Source: an uncultured Bacteroidota bacterium (GTDB lineage Bacteria; Bacteroidota; Bacteroidia; Bacteroidales; F082). From it: a stretch of 64,000 bases of DNA. The DNA is taken from assembly GCA_903891085.1 (NCBI GenBank), contig CAITDJ010000084.1, forward strand, positions 1 through 64,000, read 5' to 3'. The translations under genes were made by a program, and so were the position numbers. Of the stretch, positions 33,584 through 42,985 are shown piece after piece (position 1 is the stretch's first letter; the number at the start of each line of letters is the position of its first letter). The notes beneath the pieces are model-generated. The model ran no database searches, was not told the origin of the DNA, and saw only the letters and a program-made list of their open reading frames with translations.

Positions 33584-35068
33584 ATGTTGATACGATCTTT
33601 TATTAGTCACCAATGGAAACAGGCCGTGCGATCACCAATCTGGCAGAAGAGTCTAGCGATGAATATCTTCATGTTTTTTATTTTCTTTATTTTATTTGCT
33701 GAAGTTCTGATTGCCTCCATTTTTATCTCAAAAGAATGGCACGAAATAATTCCCGGAACCGAACCACTATTCGCATTTTACAAGGTAATTGCTTATTATT
33801 TTTCAGCGATGTTTGTTATGCGTTTTCTCATGCAACAGCTTCCTGTGCTTGAAGTCCGCTCCTATTTACACCTACCTGTTAAAAAAAACACGCTGCTACA
33901 TTTTGTCCTTGCTAAAGGATCACTCAACTTTTTCAACCTGATTTCCATCATCTTTTTCACGCCTTTCGCTGTTTTTCAGATTGCTTTCTACTATGGAAAC
34001 CTGATTGCACTGGCATGGTTGATTTCAATGATTTCCATTGATCTTTCGCTCAACTATTTAATCATTTATATCAAAAAACAAATGTTAAATAGCCTTACGA
34101 TTGTAACAATCATGATCTCCATCATAGGATTATTCGCCCTGGGCGATTTCATGCATTGGTATTCCTATTCAATGCTATTTGCCAACTTCATCGAATTGAT
34201 GTTGAAAACTCCGGTTTTATTAGTGCTGCCACTATTGTTGGCAGCATTTACTTATTGGATGAATTTTAAGTTTCTCTCAATGAACTTATACCTGGAAGAT
34301 CTATCATCTTACACTAAAAAAACTGATAATCAGATTGGTAATGTTGGATATTTAAAGAATTTCGGTATCATTGGCGAGTTGATTGGTTTAGATATAAAAC
34401 TATATCTCCGCAACAAACGAACAAAATCGATGCTTTACTTATCGCCGCTGTTCCTTGCCTATGGTCTGATTTTTTACACCAACGACCAGTACGACCATGA
34501 AGGTGGAATGATGATTTTTGTTGGTGTATTCATGACCGGAATTCTTATGGTGAATTACCTGCAATACGCGTTTGCTTACGAGGGTTCATATTTTGATTTG
34601 TTACTCACCTCGGGTATCAATTTCAAAGATTTCATTCGAGCAAAATTCATCGCTGCGACCATCCTTGTTTCGGTTTCCTATATGGTCACCATCCCCTATT
34701 ATTTATTCGGCGTTGAGTTACTTCTTATCAATACAGCGTGTTTTCTCTTTAATCTCGGATTGGTAATACCCATCGCCTTATATTTTGCGACTTACAATAA
34801 AAAGACACTCAATATAAAACAAGGAAGTGCTTTCAATTATCAGGGAGTAGGCGCTTCACACTGGCTATTCCTACTTCCATTTTTCATCGGCCCGCTGTTG
34901 ATTTATTTACCATTTTTATGGTTCGGCCATCAAGAATTCGGGCTGATTGCGTTGGGGCTGGCAGGAATATTGGGATTAATTTTCCGTCAGGTTTTTGCAC
35001 GCTTGATATTAAAAAATGTCAATGAAAGAAAATATATTATGGCCGTTGGATTCCGTGAAAGAGGATAA
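33584..35068 (+). CDS. ABC transporter permease (DUF5687 family)
   Basis: 494 residues from ATG 33584. About twelve transmembrane helices in a pattern like other exporter permeases, with no signal peptide and no periplasmic domain. Recognised as DUF5687, a family found in Bacteroidota next to an ABC ATPase. The blocks HLPVKKNTLLHFVLAKGSLNFFN and FDLLLTSGINFKDFIRAKF are typical. It is followed 51 bp later by an ATP-binding subunit, so the two should form a transporter, probably an exporter. The substrate is unknown. Confidence 0.85.
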   Translation: MLIRSFISHQWKQAVRSPIWQKSLAMNIFMFFIFFILFAEVLIASIFISKEWHEIIPGTEPLFAFYKVIAYYFSAMFVMRFLMQQLPVLEVRSYLHLPVKKNTLLHFVLAKGSLNFFNLISIIFFTPFAVFQIAFYYGNLIALAWLISMISIDLSLNYLIIYIKKQMLNSLTIVTIMISIIGLFALGDFMHWYSYSMLFANFIELMLKTPVLLVLPLLLAAFTYWMNFKFLSMNLYLEDLSSYTKKTDNQIGNVGYLKNFGIIGELIGLDIKLYLRNKRTKSMLYLSPLFLAYGLIFYTNDQYDHEGGMMIFVGVFMTGILMVNYLQYAFAYEGSYFDLLLTSGINFKDFIRAKFIAATILVSVSYMVTIPYYLFGVELLLINTACFLFNLGLVIPIALYFATYNKKTLNIKQGSAFNYQGVGASHWLFLLPFFIGPLLIYLPFLWFGHQEFGLIALGLAGILGLIFRQVFARLILKNVNERKYIMAVGFRERG

Positions 35069-35070
35069 AT

Positions 35071-35086
35071 ATTCGACAATTCGACA
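35071..35086 (+). repeat. Two-copy octamer repeat
   Basis: ATTCGACA twice in tandem, followed by ATTA, lies 2 nt after the permease stop and 33 nt before the ATPase start. It has the same 8-bp period and similar sequence to the array at 33460-33497. Confidence 0.75.
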
Positions 35087-35119
35087 ATTAATAAAATTTA
35101 TAGAAAATAATTATACACG

Positions 35120-35815
35120 ATGATACAGGTAAATAATCTTATAAAAAGCTATAACGGAGTAGAAGTGCTCAATATCAATAATTTAAAAATTGAAAAGGGT
35201 ATTTGTTTCGGATTGGTCGGAAACAACGGAGCCGGAAAAACGACACTTTTCAGGTTGATTCTCGATTTAATCCGTTCAAACTCAGGCGTTGTGGAAATTG
35301 ACAATGGTGTTGTTTCGGAAACGGATAAATGGAAAAAAATCACAGGCTCCTATCTTGATCAAGGCTTCCTCATTGATTTTTTGAACCCTGAAGAGTTTTT
35401 TGAGTTTACCGGAAAAGTGAAAGGCATGTCACAGGACGATATTCAACTGTTTATCAAAGAAATGGAAGATTTCTTTAATGGTGAAGTGATCGGTAAAAAG
35501 AAACTCATTCGCAATCTTTCGATGGGTAATCAGCAAAAAATAGGAATCGCCGCTTCATTCATGGGGAACCCTGAAATTATTGTCCTCGACGAACCATTTA
35601 ACAGCTTGGACCCAAGTACACAGATTCGGTTAAAAAACCTGGTAAAACAAAAACAGGTAGAAAAGAAAATAACCTTTCTTATCTCAAGTCATGATCTCAA
35701 TCACATCACGGATGTATGCGACCGGATCGTGGTGCTGCATGAAGGAAAAGTTGCCCATGATATACTTACTGGCGAAGACACACTTACAGCCCTTGAACAA
35801 TATTTTGCTGTATAA
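35120..35815 (+). CDS. ABC transporter ATP-binding protein
   Basis: 231 residues from ATG 35120. Walker A is GNNGAGKTT (about 38), the Q-loop lies near residue 85, the signature is LSMGNQQKIGIA (a variant of LSGGQ), Walker B is IIVLDEPFNSLDP and the H-loop is SSHDLNH. It belongs to the CcmA-like exporter ATPases. It works with the DUF5687 permease directly upstream. The DUF5686 gene follows 45 bp later, so the three probably form an operon. Confidence 0.93.
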   Translation: MIQVNNLIKSYNGVEVLNINNLKIEKGICFGLVGNNGAGKTTLFRLILDLIRSNSGVVEIDNGVVSETDKWKKITGSYLDQGFLIDFLNPEEFFEFTGKVKGMSQDDIQLFIKEMEDFFNGEVIGKKKLIRNLSMGNQQKIGIAASFMGNPEIIVLDEPFNSLDPSTQIRLKNLVKQKQVEKKITFLISSHDLNHITDVCDRIVVLHEGKVAHDILTGEDTLTALEQYFAV

Positions 35816-35860
35816 TTACATACTGTGATTTTCAGCATTTCTAATAATATTTCATCTTTT

Positions 35861-38311
35861 ATGTCGGTAATCAGACAGTCCTTCGCTTCTTTTATTCTAT
35901 TTACACTCTTTTTTTTGCCAAATCCTGTTTACTGCCAACCGACAGTTATGAAAGGAACAGTTTTGGATGCCAACACCGGATCAGCACTGGCCTTTGTAAA
36001 CATTTTCATCAACAATAGCTCTTTTGGCGGAACAACTGATATCGATGGTAAATTTGATTTAACTACCGCTTCTCCAATCAGCCATCTTCGATTTTCCTAT
36101 GTTGGATATGAAACCCTGGAAGTCACTCGTCGGGTTCAAACGAAACGTTTGGTGATCAAACTGCAACCCAAAGAAGTGCTGTTAGACGAGGTGATCATCT
36201 ATCCGGGTGTTAATCCTGCACACAGGATTATACAAAACCTGATCGACAACCGCGATAAAAACGATCCAAAAAAACTGAACGCCTTCGCGTATACTGCCTA
36301 CGATAAAATGGTCATGACTATCGACACAACCAGGGTGATTAAAATTGACTCGACAAGGGCTGATACAACATCGAGTCCGGCGAAACTAAAAAAATTCCTT
36401 GCTGAAAAGGATTTCTTTATTCTTGAAACCGTCACTGAACGCACGTTTAAAGCGCCTGATAAAAGTCATGAAAAAGTGCTTGCAACCAAAATTTCCGGTT
36501 TCAAGGATCCAATTTTTACCTTTCTATTGTCTCAGGCACAATCCACTGATTTTTATAATGATGCGATCAATATTGCAGGTAAAAGTTTCATCAGTCCGGT
36601 AAGCAGTGGCAGCCTAAATAAATATTTGTTTATTCTTGAAAATCAAATAGCTACAGATAATAATGACACCATTTACACCATCTCATTTCGCCCATTACTG
36701 AATACCAATTTTGATGGTTTGCAGGGCGTTCTGACAATCCATTCCGACAAATGGGCAATAAAAAATGTGATTGCTCAGCCCTCGCGTGAAGAAAATGGAT
36801 TTTCAATCAGGATTCAGCAACTTTACGAAAAAGTTGACAGTAGTCATTGGTTTCCAGTGCAATTAAACACGGATATCATCTTGAATTCGGCCCAGGTTGC
36901 ATCAGGGAACAAATATTACCCCATGGTGGGTATTGGCAAAAGCTACCTGCGCGATATTTTTCTAAACCCGGAATCATGTAAACAAAAATACAGTTCAATT
37001 GCCATTGAGGTAAAACCCGATGCGTCAGAAAAAAGCGAGGACTACTGGAACCAATTCAGGGTTGATACACTCAGTGTGAGAGATAGGGCGACGTACGGGT
37101 TTATGGATTCTGTGGGGAAAGCAGAAAATCTCGACAAAAAAGCCAAGGCTTTTGAAACCTTGCTTACTGGTAAGATTCCATTCAACATTGTTGATTTCGA
37201 AATTGATAAATTCTTCCGGATAAATGCTTACGAGGGATTTTATGGAGGATTGGGCTTTCATACAAATAATCGGATATCTGACGTGTTCAAAGTTGGCGCA
37301 TTCTGGGGTTATGGTTTCAATGATAGAGCGATGAAATTCGGAGGTGACTTTTCAATAAAAATACACAAAAGTTCCCTGTCAATTGTGCGACTTGCTTACA
37401 AACAAGAAGTAATCGAAAGTGGCAGCTCCTACTTCCTGGGTCAAAATGATTTTATCTGGAATGAGGAAAATTTTCGTTTTTTCTTCGTTTCTCAAATGGA
37501 TTTTACAAAATCGGCTGATTTTTCGTATGGATTCAGAGCTCCAAAACATTTTCAATGGGAAATTGGCTTGAGCCAACAGGAAAAAAAAACATTGTATGGA
37601 TACACGTTCCAATCCTCCACCGATTCGCTGCAGAACACAAATTCCTTCCGGTTTTCGGAAATCCGCCTTGCAATGCGATTTGCTTTTCGAGAGAAATTTC
37701 TGCAAACAAACCGAAATATACTTTCACTGGGAACCGACTTCCCGATAGTGTGGTTCACCTTTGCACATGGAATTGCCAACTTTTCCAACATCGACCAATC
37801 CTACAACAAATTTGAATTATTGATCAAAAAAACGTTCAAAACCAATTATTACGGGAATTTGAATGTGCAATTGCAAGCTGGGTATATTGACACTTCAATT
37901 CCTGCGACCAATATGTTTTATGCTCCGGCTACCTATCGTAGTATCGGACTATATGCACCGGCCAGCTTCACGACAATGCGGATGAATGAATTTCTTTCGG
38001 ACACATATCTTACGATGTTTCTAACACATGACTTCGGAAAACTTATTTACCGAAAAGGAAATTTTCAACCTGAAATGGCTGTTGCCCTGAATATTGGCTA
38101 CGGTGCATTGAATAACAAAGCTTATCACAAAGGATTACAATTCAATACCTTAGAAAAAGGGTTTTATGAAAGTGGTATCCTTATTAACAACCTTCTCAGG
38201 TTACCTGCATTAAAATTAGGAGTAGGGACATTTTATCGTTTCGGTCACTATGCTTTTCCTGAAGTTGGGAAAAATTTCGGTTATAAATTCACCATGCAGG
38301 TTGGATTCTGA
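35861..38311 (+). CDS. DUF5686 family outer-membrane protein with carboxypeptidase-like N-domain
   Basis: 816 residues from ATG 35861, preferred because the signal peptide starts there (cleavage after PVYC-Q); GTG at 35825 would add 12 residues. After the signal a CarboxypepD_reg-like domain (about 30-115) with KGTVLDANTGSALAFVNIFI is seen, then a large region of strands (about 150-816) ending FTMQVGF, typical of outer-membrane barrels. The layout (CarbopepD_reg followed by barrel) fits DUF5686. The family is Bacteroidota-specific and uncharacterised; a role in outer-membrane assembly or transport is possible. It follows the ABC pair. Confidence 0.85.
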   Translation: MSVIRQSFASFILFTLFFLPNPVYCQPTVMKGTVLDANTGSALAFVNIFINNSSFGGTTDIDGKFDLTTASPISHLRFSYVGYETLEVTRRVQTKRLVIKLQPKEVLLDEVIIYPGVNPAHRIIQNLIDNRDKNDPKKLNAFAYTAYDKMVMTIDTTRVIKIDSTRADTTSSPAKLKKFLAEKDFFILETVTERTFKAPDKSHEKVLATKISGFKDPIFTFLLSQAQSTDFYNDAINIAGKSFISPVSSGSLNKYLFILENQIATDNNDTIYTISFRPLLNTNFDGLQGVLTIHSDKWAIKNVIAQPSREENGFSIRIQQLYEKVDSSHWFPVQLNTDIILNSAQVASGNKYYPMVGIGKSYLRDIFLNPESCKQKYSSIAIEVKPDASEKSEDYWNQFRVDTLSVRDRATYGFMDSVGKAENLDKKAKAFETLLTGKIPFNIVDFEIDKFFRINAYEGFYGGLGFHTNNRISDVFKVGAFWGYGFNDRAMKFGGDFSIKIHKSSLSIVRLAYKQEVIESGSSYFLGQNDFIWNEENFRFFFVSQMDFTKSADFSYGFRAPKHFQWEIGLSQQEKKTLYGYTFQSSTDSLQNTNSFRFSEIRLAMRFAFREKFLQTNRNILSLGTDFPIVWFTFAHGIANFSNIDQSYNKFELLIKKTFKTNYYGNLNVQLQAGYIDTSIPATNMFYAPATYRSIGLYAPASFTTMRMNEFLSDTYLTMFLTHDFGKLIYRKGNFQPEMAVALNIGYGALNNKAYHKGLQFNTLEKGFYESGILINNLLRLPALKLGVGTFYRFGHYAFPEVGKNFGYKFTMQVGF

Positions 38312-38359
38312 CAAGAAATTACAGAAATATTTAATGATTAAATCCGTTAATCTGTAGCT

Positions 38360-38671
38360 TTATTCTTTGTGTCTACCCAATCTTAAAATCCGGCTAAAAA
38401 AGCGCTTTTCGAAATTGTAAAAAAAGCGAAACTGGCCAAAAATAAGACCAAAAAACAACAGTAATACCTGATAAACAGGCAATGTTATAACAACAAACAG
38501 CAACACCCGTAACCAATCAGGAATGTCTTTCGGAACGCCCAATACCTGCAGTAGCCATTCTTCGACAAAAAGCACAGAAAATCCTGTACAGGTGAAAACC
38601 AGTAGTATTAACACAACCTGCATCAGGTTTTTGACACCCCACCGTTGCTGAAGTTTTTTTAATAAAGCCAT
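38360..38671 (-). CDS. Small membrane protein, DUF6787 family
   Basis: 103 residues from ATG 38671. Two hydrophobic helices (about 16-36 and 52-77) flanked by basic segments such as LKKLQQRWG at the start and FYNFEKRFFSRI at the end. It matches the Bacteroidota family DUF6787. Probably inner membrane. It is isolated on the minus strand between two plus-strand genes. Unknown role. Confidence 0.75.
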   Translation of the reverse strand: MALLKKLQQRWGVKNLMQVVLILLVFTCTGFSVLFVEEWLLQVLGVPKDIPDWLRVLLFVVITLPVYQVLLLFFGLIFGQFRFFYNFEKRFFSRILRLGRHKE

Positions 38672-38748
38672 TTTTCGCCGGTAATAATTAAAAACAAATG
38701 TAAATGGAATTATCTTTACACTAATAATTCATTTAATATACAATCCAT

Positions 38749-38982
38749 ATGAATACTTCCAAATCAAAAATCACAACTTTTATTACTGGTTTATTGGTTG
38801 GAGCTGCTGCTGGCGCTATTGCCGGAATATTACTCGCACCAGACAAAGGTTCCGAAACGAGAAGAAAATTCTCACAAAAAGCCAAAGATATTAAAGACAG
38901 TCTACCCGAACAGATTGAGGCATTGAAAATTGCAATCGATCAGAAACTGAATGAGATAAAATCAACCATAAAAGATGTCTAG
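38749..38982 (+). CDS. YtxH domain protein
   Basis: 77 residues from ATG 38749. The hydrophobic N-terminus with glycine- and alanine-rich helix GLLVGAAAGAIAGILLAPDKGSETR and the charged helical tail is the YtxH pattern (general-stress family of Firmicutes, also common in Bacteroidota). One membrane anchor, with the tail in the cytoplasm. It is followed 32 bp later by a holin-like gene, its usual companion. The function is not known beyond stress association. Confidence 0.85.
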   Translation: MNTSKSKITTFITGLLVGAAAGAIAGILLAPDKGSETRRKFSQKAKDIKDSLPEQIEALKIAIDQKLNEIKSTIKDV

Positions 38983-39014
38983 CCGTGTTTTAACTTATTG
39001 AATAACTATATTTT

Positions 39015-39659
39015 ATGATTATAGAAGAATTTACTCAACCATTCAAACAGTTGTCATCGGAGTTTGTTGATTATATCAACCTCCGCATCAACTATGTGGG
39101 CTTACTCTTTGGCAAGAGGATGGCTGAAATAACCACGCAGATAGTGATCGTGATGATCCTGGCTGGTTTTGCTTCCATCGTAATGCTGTTGTTAACGTTT
39201 GCCTTTGTTTATTGGTATGGTGAAAATATAGGAACCTACACCCAAGGTTTTCTGATCGCAAGCGCAGTATATATTATTGCTGGCCTGATACTTTTTTTCA
39301 ACAGGGTTAAACTGATCAGCAATCCGGTAGTAAAAATCATGAACGAACGCAATGTGTTTCTTGATATCGCTGATTCTGAAGAAAATATTCCTATTAATAG
39401 TCTGCATGAACTTGAGCAACGACTCGAATTGATGAAGCTACAGGTACGGCATAAAGAACTACTTATTGAACAGGATATTTTTGAAGTTGGTGAAAGCCTG
39501 AAACCAAGCCGCATTTTGTCCGCCTTATTGAATCAAACGGTTACTTCGACGGCTGTAACAGGAACAATCGTTTCAAAATTACTCGACTATTTTCTTAAAA
39601 AGAAAAAAACAAAAAAACAAAAACTGAAGGAAGTTGATAAGGAGCAGCCTGAACCATAA
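39015..39659 (+). CDS. Holin-X-like / phage holin family 3 membrane protein
   Basis: 214 residues from ATG 39015. Two central transmembrane helices (about 45-70 and 80-100) separate an amphipathic N-terminus from a charged coiled C-terminus, which ends in a lysine-rich tail KKKKTKKQKLKE. The pattern matches the PF07332-type family seen next to YtxH genes in cellular genomes; it is not a sign of a prophage. Probably a membrane-associated stress or envelope protein. Stop is 6 nt before a hairpin. Confidence 0.7.
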   Translation: MIIEEFTQPFKQLSSEFVDYINLRINYVGLLFGKRMAEITTQIVIVMILAGFASIVMLLLTFAFVYWYGENIGTYTQGFLIASAVYIIAGLILFFNRVKLISNPVVKIMNERNVFLDIADSEENIPINSLHELEQRLELMKLQVRHKELLIEQDIFEVGESLKPSRILSALLNQTVTSTAVTGTIVSKLLDYFLKKKKTKKQKLKEVDKEQPEP

Positions 39660-39664
39660 AAAAT

Positions 39665-39695
39665 AAGTCCGGAAATCGTCTTGACTCCCGGACTT
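39665..39695 (-). terminator. Hairpin terminator between convergent genes
   Basis: AAGTCCGG (39665-39672) pairs with CCGGACTT (39688-39695). On the minus strand it is followed by TATTTTTTATGG, so it mainly serves the frr transcript; on the plus strand no T run follows. Confidence 0.6.
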
Positions 39696-39717
39696 CATCC
39701 TTATAAACTATTAGTCA

Positions 39718-40281
39718 TCAGATTGTTAAGATATCCTTTTCTTTGATCTCGGTAAGTTTGTCTATTTTCGCAATGTATTTGTTGGTTAACTCCTGAATTT
39801 TATCCAACAAAACATCAATATCATCTTCGGGAGTGCCATCATCTTTCAACTTCTTCGCATCATCATTTGCGTTACGACGATCGTTACGAACACTAACCTT
39901 TGCCACCTCTGCTTCGGCTTTGGCGCGTTTTACAAGGTCCTTACGTCGTTCTTCGGTAAGTGGCGGAACATTAATGCGAATTAGTTCACCTTCATTCTGA
40001 GGATTAAACCCCAGGTTGGCTGCCATTATTGCCTTTTCGATGGCGTGAATAACGCTTTTATCGAACGGCTGAACAATGATCTGTCTGGGATCGGGAGTAT
40101 TTATATTGGCAGTGCGTTCAATGGGCACATGTGTTCCGTAATACTCAACAATTACGCCATTCAACATGGATGGACTTGCCTTTCCGGCCCGAATTTTACT
40201 AAACTCTTTCTCCATATGTTCGATGGCGTGATCCACTGCTTCCTGCATGGATTCCAATACAAATTCTGATTCTTCAGTCAT
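39718..40281 (-). CDS. frr: Ribosome recycling factor
   Basis: 187 residues from ATG 40281. It splits the post-termination ribosome with EF-G. Family marks are the first helix with HMEKEFSKIRAGKASPSMLNGV, VEYYGTHVPIERTANINTPDPRQI, and INVPPLTEERRKDLVKRAK. Length is normal. pyrH lies upstream on the same strand, but a 640-residue glycosyltransferase gene sits between the two where they are usually adjacent. Confidence 0.98.
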   Translation of the reverse strand: MTEESEFVLESMQEAVDHAIEHMEKEFSKIRAGKASPSMLNGVIVEYYGTHVPIERTANINTPDPRQIIVQPFDKSVIHAIEKAIMAANLGFNPQNEGELIRINVPPLTEERRKDLVKRAKAEAEVAKVSVRNDRRNANDDAKKLKDDGTPEDDIDVLLDKIQELTNKYIAKIDKLTEIKEKDILTI

Positions 40282-40349
40282 GTTTCGTTTTTTTTCAATT
40301 CACAAAACAAAATTACAAGAACTTTTCGTTTTGTCCAATCCAAAATTCA

Positions 40350-42269
40350 CTAAATCGGCTCAAACAACCCATAAAATTTCGGGGATTGCGTTTTTATTCC
40401 TATATACATATTTTTGATGGTGAATTCTGATTCATCGTGATTCCAGATATAGGCTTTCAGTACCGAATTATCATCAAGGTTCTGAATCAGATTCGTCTTC
40501 AATACGGTAGTCAGCAGAAATGCTTCTCCGGGCAGAATTGTATCATTATTCAAGGTTCCAGCCTGCCAATAAGCGATCGTTTTTGCATCAGGCTTCTTAA
40601 TTTCAAGAACGATCTTTGTTTTAATCAATGTATCATGCGCCAATCCTGAAGCGATTACACTTAACACCTGAAGTTGGTTTCTGTCGAATAATGTATCACA
40701 ATTCGCCTGCCAGGCTGTTCCATAAATCCGGGATGCATTGAACGAAACCTGAGAATTTACCGAATCATTTCTCTGCTTATCAACCAGATTATATAAACTA
40801 TTCCATTGCATCACCGGTAGCGTTTCAGATGACTGATTCCTTGAAAACAAAAAATACTCCGTATTAAACCAGGTTTGATTATGAATCAGAAACGGAAACT
40901 TGTCACGAACCATTTCGATCCAATCCGCTGGTCCACCATCCGTTAGGGCAAAAATAAAATACTCTGAAATATCATTATCAACGAACTCTTTGAACTGTTT
41001 GCCAGAAATATGTTTTGAAAACAACGTATAATTTTTAACTATTTCTTTTTCAAGGTAAAACTCAACCATTCGGGGTGTTGAAGCATAAATAGCCAAAGAT
41101 GCGTTATCCAAAGTTTCAAGATCATGCGCGGCCAGTTTCGCTGTCTGATCGTAACCCTGATTGTACATCAATTCGAAATGACTGCGTTGAAAGACAAGTG
41201 TACTTATTCCGGTAATCAGAACGACCAAAATGATCACCAGATTTTGCAACTTTTTGAGTGGCTTGAAAAAGGAAAAGAAAAACAATAAAAAAAATGGAAA
41301 GGTAAAATACAGGGTACTGAATTGAATGATTGGAGTCCGGTAAACAGAATAGAGATATGCGGTTATATAACTTATTGAAAACCAAACAGCACCAATAATC
41401 CTGAATTTCCATTGTTGTTTCGCTTGTTTATCCATCGTGAAAACTGAAAGACCAAACAATCCTAAACAAAGAATCACAAAAGGCAAAGAATAATGAAGGA
41501 AATACCATAGAAAATGAAAAAGAAAACCGGAGGTAGGCTTGCCTAACCATCCGCCAATATCAGGTTGCGATAACTGAAAAAGAAAAACAGGTATATGCGG
41601 TGAATACAAAATGACAGCACCAATGGCGGCAAAAAAATAGGCCTTTCGAAGCTTAGGATTTAAAAACCATAATCCTGACAGATAGATAATGGTTGCGGCA
41701 AACATGGAAAATGCATGCATGATAGCCGCGAAAAATAAACTGAAAGCAAATAAACCCCACATCAATCTGGAAGGTTTTTCTGATTTAATGATTTTAGTCC
41801 AGATGAATACCAGTGTCATCACCGCAAAAAGTCCCATTGCATAAGGACGTGCCAGCTGGCTATAAAAAACAAAAAACTGTGTGCATGCAAAAAATGAAGT
41901 ACTCACCAATGCAACCGTTTCATTAAACCATTGTTTACCAATTTCATAAAACAGGAAAACCGTAATTACTCCACAAAGGGCGAAAGGTAGTTTAATCCAG
42001 AATTCATTGAATCCGACCCATTGAACCCAATAATAAAGAAAAACCTGAACACCGGCAGGATGCATGTCGTTTTCCATCACACCTGACTTTATCAGGTCAG
42101 TGAAACCAGTATACTCAGTGCGGAACAACGCACTGAACTCATCATGCATAAAAGGCAAACCGCTGATATTCCAGAATCTGGTAACAGCTGCAACAACAAG
42201 CACAAGACTTATTGGTAAATAACTGATGAACTTAATGCCTGAGAAAAATGATGATTGATTCTTACTCAA
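40350..42269 (-). CDS. Membrane glycosyltransferase (GT-C fold, PMT/ArnT-like)
   Basis: 639 residues with a TTG start at 42269 overlapping the pyrH stop (TTGA). About eleven transmembrane helices fill residues 10-370. The first loop has FMHDEFSALFR, whose acidic pair is the likely metal/donor site of GT-C enzymes. The C-terminal 270 residues are soluble, with a beta-rich end, and would face the periplasm. It resembles GT39-type transferases that use polyprenyl-phosphate sugars; donor and acceptor are unknown. It is translationally coupled to pyrH and lies before frr. A different sugar-transfer family of the same fold cannot be excluded. Confidence 0.8.
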   Translation of the reverse strand: MSKNQSSFFSGIKFISYLPISLVLVVAAVTRFWNISGLPFMHDEFSALFRTEYTGFTDLIKSGVMENDMHPAGVQVFLYYWVQWVGFNEFWIKLPFALCGVITVFLFYEIGKQWFNETVALVSTSFFACTQFFVFYSQLARPYAMGLFAVMTLVFIWTKIIKSEKPSRLMWGLFAFSLFFAAIMHAFSMFAATIIYLSGLWFLNPKLRKAYFFAAIGAVILYSPHIPVFLFQLSQPDIGGWLGKPTSGFLFHFLWYFLHYSLPFVILCLGLFGLSVFTMDKQAKQQWKFRIIGAVWFSISYITAYLYSVYRTPIIQFSTLYFTFPFFLLFFFSFFKPLKKLQNLVIILVVLITGISTLVFQRSHFELMYNQGYDQTAKLAAHDLETLDNASLAIYASTPRMVEFYLEKEIVKNYTLFSKHISGKQFKEFVDNDISEYFIFALTDGGPADWIEMVRDKFPFLIHNQTWFNTEYFLFSRNQSSETLPVMQWNSLYNLVDKQRNDSVNSQVSFNASRIYGTAWQANCDTLFDRNQLQVLSVIASGLAHDTLIKTKIVLEIKKPDAKTIAYWQAGTLNNDTILPGEAFLLTTVLKTNLIQNLDDNSVLKAYIWNHDESEFTIKNMYIGIKTQSPKFYGLFEPI

Positions 42270-42973
42270 TTTGTCACAATTGTACCAATTGACTCTCCAT
42301 TTAAGACTTTTAAAAGATTCCCACGGGTATTCATATCAAAAACCATGATTGGTATTCTATTTTCGCGGCAAAGTGTAAATGCGGTCAAATCCATCACTTT
42401 AAGATTTTTCTCATAGGCTTCATCAAATGTAAGGTGGTCATATTTTACAGCTGTTGGATCTTTCTCAGGATCAGCTGTGTAAATACCATCCACACGGGTA
42501 CCTTTCAGAATAATATCTGCCTGAATTTCAACAGCACGCAAAGCGGAAGCCGTATCGGTTGTAAAAAAAGGATTACCTGTTCCACCACCAATCAAAACAA
42601 CATGCCCCTTTTCGAGTAATGCAATGGCTTTTGGACCACTCATCGATTCGGCGATCCTGTCGATGAAAACACCTGAAAGCAAATCAGCCTCAACACCCAT
42701 GCTTGTCAGTGTTGATTGCAATGCAAGACTATTTATTACTGTAGCAAGCATGCCCATATAATCACCCTGAACACGATCCATACCCTGACTGGCACCCAGT
42801 AATCCCCTGAAAATATTTCCGCCACCTATAACGATGGCAATCTGGGCACCCATTTTTACAGCTTCTTTCACTTCCAACGCATATTCATTCAATCGTTGAG
42901 GGTCGATTCCGTGATTTTGATTGCCCATCAAGGCCTCACCACTCAGTTTTAGCAGAACTCTTTTATATTTCAT
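42266..42973 (-). CDS. pyrH: UMP kinase
   Basis: 235 residues from ATG 42973. A bacterial-type UMP kinase of the amino-acid kinase fold, giving UDP for RNA and for UDP sugars. Seen: LLKLSGEALMG, IVIGGGNIFRG, the GVFIDRIAESMSGPKA segment and GTGNPFFTTDTASALRA for nucleotide binding. Length is typical. The stop overlaps the start of the membrane glycosyltransferase gene by 4 nt. Confidence 0.97.
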   Translation of the reverse strand: MKYKRVLLKLSGEALMGNQNHGIDPQRLNEYALEVKEAVKMGAQIAIVIGGGNIFRGLLGASQGMDRVQGDYMGMLATVINSLALQSTLTSMGVEADLLSGVFIDRIAESMSGPKAIALLEKGHVVLIGGGTGNPFFTTDTASALRAVEIQADIILKGTRVDGIYTADPEKDPTAVKYDHLTFDEAYEKNLKVMDLTAFTLCRENRIPIMVFDMNTRGNLLKVLNGESIGTIVTN

Positions 42974-42985
42974 AGTATAACTATT

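Noticed and set aside
39015-39659. Holin-like gene as a sign of a prophage
   Set aside because: No other phage genes; the YtxH/holin pair is a normal cellular set in Bacteroidota.
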